A DNA stretch of 7,024 nucleotides from positions 1-7,024 of the forward strand of contig JBBQCV010000193.1 of assembly GCA_038319115.1 (NCBI GenBank), in the 5' to 3' direction. The position numbers and the translations under genes are program-made. The DNA is from SZAS-79 sp038319115 (GTDB lineage: Bacteria; Pseudomonadota; Gammaproteobacteria; Burkholderiales; SG8-39). The notes under the pieces were generated by a model, which was not told the DNA's origin, ran no database searches, and saw only the letters and a list, made by a program, of their open reading frames with translations. This document shows, one piece after another, positions 5,627 through 7,024 of the stretch (position 1 is the first letter of the stretch; the number at the start of each line of letters is the position of its first letter).

Positions 5627-6604
5627 TCAGTCCACTTTGGCGCCGGAATCCTTGATCACCTTGGCCCACTTCACCATCTCGGCGCGCAGGAAGGTCGCGG
5701 ATTGTTCCGGCGTGTTCTCACGGATCTCGGCACCCTGCTGGGCGAGCTTTTCGCGCACGTCCGGGCTGTGGATGGCGCGATCGAGCTCGGCATACAGCCG
5801 CGCAATCGTTTCCTTGGGCGTGCCGGCGGGCGCATACAGGCCATACCAGTTCTCCGCGAGGATGGTGGGAAACCCCGCCTCGCCCAGCGTCGGCACGTCC
5901 GGCAGCAGCGCGATGCGCCGGATGCCCGCAACGCCCAGCGCGCGCAGTTTGCCCGAGCGAATATGCGGCAACAGCGTCACCGAGGTTTCAAAAGTCATGC
6001 TGACCTGCCCGCCCAGCACCGCGGCCACGGCCGGCGCGCCGCCCTTGAACGGCACGTGCACGATGCGAATGCCGGCAGACTCCTTGAACAGCTCCCCCGT
6101 GAGGTGGAAAACGGTCCCGTTGCCTGACGATGCCATGGTGAGCTGGTCGGGCGTGGACTTGGCGAGCGCGACCAGTTCGCGCACCGATGCTGCGGGGACG
6201 GCGGGGGCGACTGCCAGCACCACCGGCAGCGAGGCGACCACCGAAATCGGTGCGAAATCCTTCAGTGTGTCGTAACCGAGCTTGGGATAGATGCCCGGAT
6301 TGATCGCATGGCTGGTGGGCGCGAACAGCAGCGTGTAACCATCGGCGGGGGCCTTGGCGACGACCTCGGTGCCTATCGTGCCGCCGGCACCCGGCCGATT
6401 CTCGATGACGACCTGCTGGCCAAGGGACTCGCCGACCTTCTGCGCGAGGATGCGAGCGATGGTGTCAGTGCCGGCACCGGGGGTATAGGGCACGACGAGG
6501 CGGATCGGCTTGGCCGGATAGGGCTGCGCGTACGCTACTGGGGCGAGCAGCACCACCGCCGCAACGAGTCCACCGAACAGCGAACAGGAAATCCGTAGCC
6601 TCAT
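5627..6604 (-). CDS. Bug-family tripartite tricarboxylate transporter (TTT) periplasmic substrate-binding protein
   Basis: The 325-residue product has a normal length for the family. Residues 1-26 form a Sec signal peptide (MRLRIS, hydrophobic core, AYA before QPYPAKP); there is no lipobox cysteine. Family blocks appear in order: YPAKPIRLVVPYTPGAGTD (29-47), ENRPGAGGTIGTEVVAKAPADGYTLL (68-93), YDTLKDFAPISVVA (111-124), HVPFKGGAPA (183-192) and LLPDVPTLGEAGFP (233-246). Bug proteins bind carboxylates or other small solutes, usually through backbone and water contacts, so the ligand cannot be read out. An open frame extends 13 codons upstream, but the ATG at 6602-6604 is chosen because it begins the signal peptide and overlaps the aminotransferase TGA as ATGA, which suggests translational coupling. 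No TctA or TctB membrane subunit is present in the window, so this is an orphan receptor here, as is common in Burkholderiales. Confidence 0.93.
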   Translation of the reverse strand: MRLRISCSLFGGLVAAVVLLAPVAYAQPYPAKPIRLVVPYTPGAGTDTIARILAQKVGESLGQQVVIENRPGAGGTIGTEVVAKAPADGYTLLFAPTSHAINPGIYPKLGYDTLKDFAPISVVASLPVVLAVAPAVPAASVRELVALAKSTPDQLTMASSGNGTVFHLTGELFKESAGIRIVHVPFKGGAPAVAAVLGGQVSMTFETSVTLLPHIRSGKLRALGVAGIRRIALLPDVPTLGEAGFPTILAENWYGLYAPAGTPKETIARLYAELDRAIHSPDVREKLAQQGAEIRENTPEQSATFLRAEMVKWAKVIKDSGAKVD

Positions 6605-7024
6605 GCCGCGGCCCTCTGCTGCGACGTGCCTTGGGCATGACACTCGGCCAGATAGGTCATGGCCGCCTGCGCGCCGCCCATTTTGTGCGGCACGCCCGCG
6701 AGCGAGAGGCCCATCTCGACCCCGGCGAGCGTGCCCATGAGCACAAGGTCGCTGAAATCGCCCAGATGACCGATGCGGAACACCTTGCCCGCAAGTTTGC
6801 CCAGGCCCGTGCCGAGCGACATGTTAAAATTCTCGAGGATCACCCGGCGCACATGGTCGGCGTCGATCCCGGCCGGGACAAGGACGGTGGTGAGCGCGCC
6901 CGAGTACTCGGCCGGGTTCAGCGCGAGCACTTCCAATCCCCAAGCGCGCACGGCGCGGCGGGTGGCCTCGGCGTGGCGTTGGTGGCGCGCGAAGACGTTG
7001 TCCAGGCCTTCCTCGAACAGCATG
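6601..7024 (-). CDS. Class V PLP aminotransferase, serine/alanine-glyoxylate type, C-terminal part (5' end outside window)
   Basis: Only the last 140 residues are present, against roughly 390-400 for the family, so the large domain and the PLP-binding lysine lie beyond the window. The visible part is the C-terminal small domain. It opens with EEGLDNVFARHQRHAEATRR, typical of the family, and contains NFNMSLGTGLGKLAGKVFRIGHLGD, where the Arg of FRIGHLGD (residue 83 of this fragment) matches the Arg that binds the substrate carboxylate in alanine-glyoxylate aminotransferases. Family members transfer an amino group from serine, alanine or a similar donor to glyoxylate or another 2-oxo acid in the cytoplasm. 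The Met codon at 7021-7023 is an internal residue, not the start. The TGA stop (6601-6603) overlaps the ATG of the next gene. Family assignment is firm; the donor and acceptor pair is not determined (serine-glyoxylate, alanine-glyoxylate and related enzymes look alike here). Confidence 0.88.
   Translation of the reverse strand, partial: MLFEEGLDNVFARHQRHAEATRRAVRAWGLEVLALNPAEYSGALTTVLVPAGIDADHVRRVILENFNMSLGTGLGKLAGKVFRIGHLGDFSDLVLMGTLAGVEMGLSLAGVPHKMGGAQAAMTYLAECHAQGTSQQRAAA

Noticed and set aside
4322..6127. A 601-codon open frame on the plus strand
   Set aside because: It lies antisense to the receptor, aldolase and Bug genes, all of which show clear family motifs. The product is rich in His, Arg, Leu and Val with no recognisable domain, as expected for a reverse-strand shadow in G+C-rich DNA.
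7021..7023. A start codon giving a 140-residue stand-alone gene
   Set aside because: The fragment begins in the middle of a conserved aminotransferase C-terminal domain at the window edge; the Met is internal and the gene continues outside.
1..7024. tRNA, rRNA, CRISPR array, insertion sequence, phage or plasmid features
   Set aside because: I saw no repeat-spacer pattern, transposase, terminal repeats or tRNA-like cloverleaf. Almost all of the window is coding, and the only gaps are 97 nt or shorter.

Overview
All genes found in this 7,024-base window lie on the minus strand, so the reading order runs from high to low coordinates. The DNA is strongly G+C rich by eye, with G/C-ending codons throughout. 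A Bug-type (tripartite tricarboxylate) binding protein, a TRAP transporter, a crotonase and an AzlCD pair packed together suggest a proteobacterium. A betaproteobacterium of the Burkholderiales type is most likely, but this is an inference from gene content and style; no rRNA or other marker gene is present.

Layout in transcription order: (1) the C-terminal 140 residues of a class V PLP aminotransferase of the serine/alanine-glyoxylate type, cut by the window edge (6601-7024); (2) a periplasmic Bug-family binding protein, whose ATG overlaps the aminotransferase stop (5627-6604); (3) a class II aldolase/adducin-fold protein, 12 nt further on (4829-5614); (4) a 97-nt gap with a small inverted repeat; (5) a complete TRAP transporter: DctP-type binding protein (3751-4731), DctQ-type small membrane subunit (3174-3686) and DctM-type large permease (1883-3166); (6) a crotonase-fold enoyl-CoA hydratase/isomerase-like enzyme, 19 nt after dctM (1084-1863); (7) an AzlC-family and an AzlD-family membrane protein joined by ATGA and GTGA/near overlaps (332-1066 and 12-335). 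The spacing fits one long operon, perhaps with an internal expression step at the 97-nt gap.

Working model (inference): this is an accessory carboxylic-acid uptake and breakdown module. Two unrelated binding proteins, one TTT-type and one TRAP-type, capture organic acids in the periplasm. TRAP subunits Q and M import one of them. The aldolase-fold protein, crotonase and glyoxylate-type aminotransferase would process the carbon skeleton. AzlCD could export an amino-acid-like or related product. No substrate can be read from the sequence.

Two enzymes lack a residue that is catalytic in the textbook family members: the aldolase-fold protein has Ala where class II aldolases have a catalytic Glu, and the crotonase has Ile where hydratases have their second Glu. 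The chemistry may therefore differ from the family names. The most distinctive non-coding structure is a pair of mutually exclusive G+C-rich hairpins between the dctP and dctQ genes. I saw no tRNA, rRNA, CRISPR array, insertion sequence or transfer signature, and no clearly new system; this is an unusual-composition but recognisable catabolic cluster.
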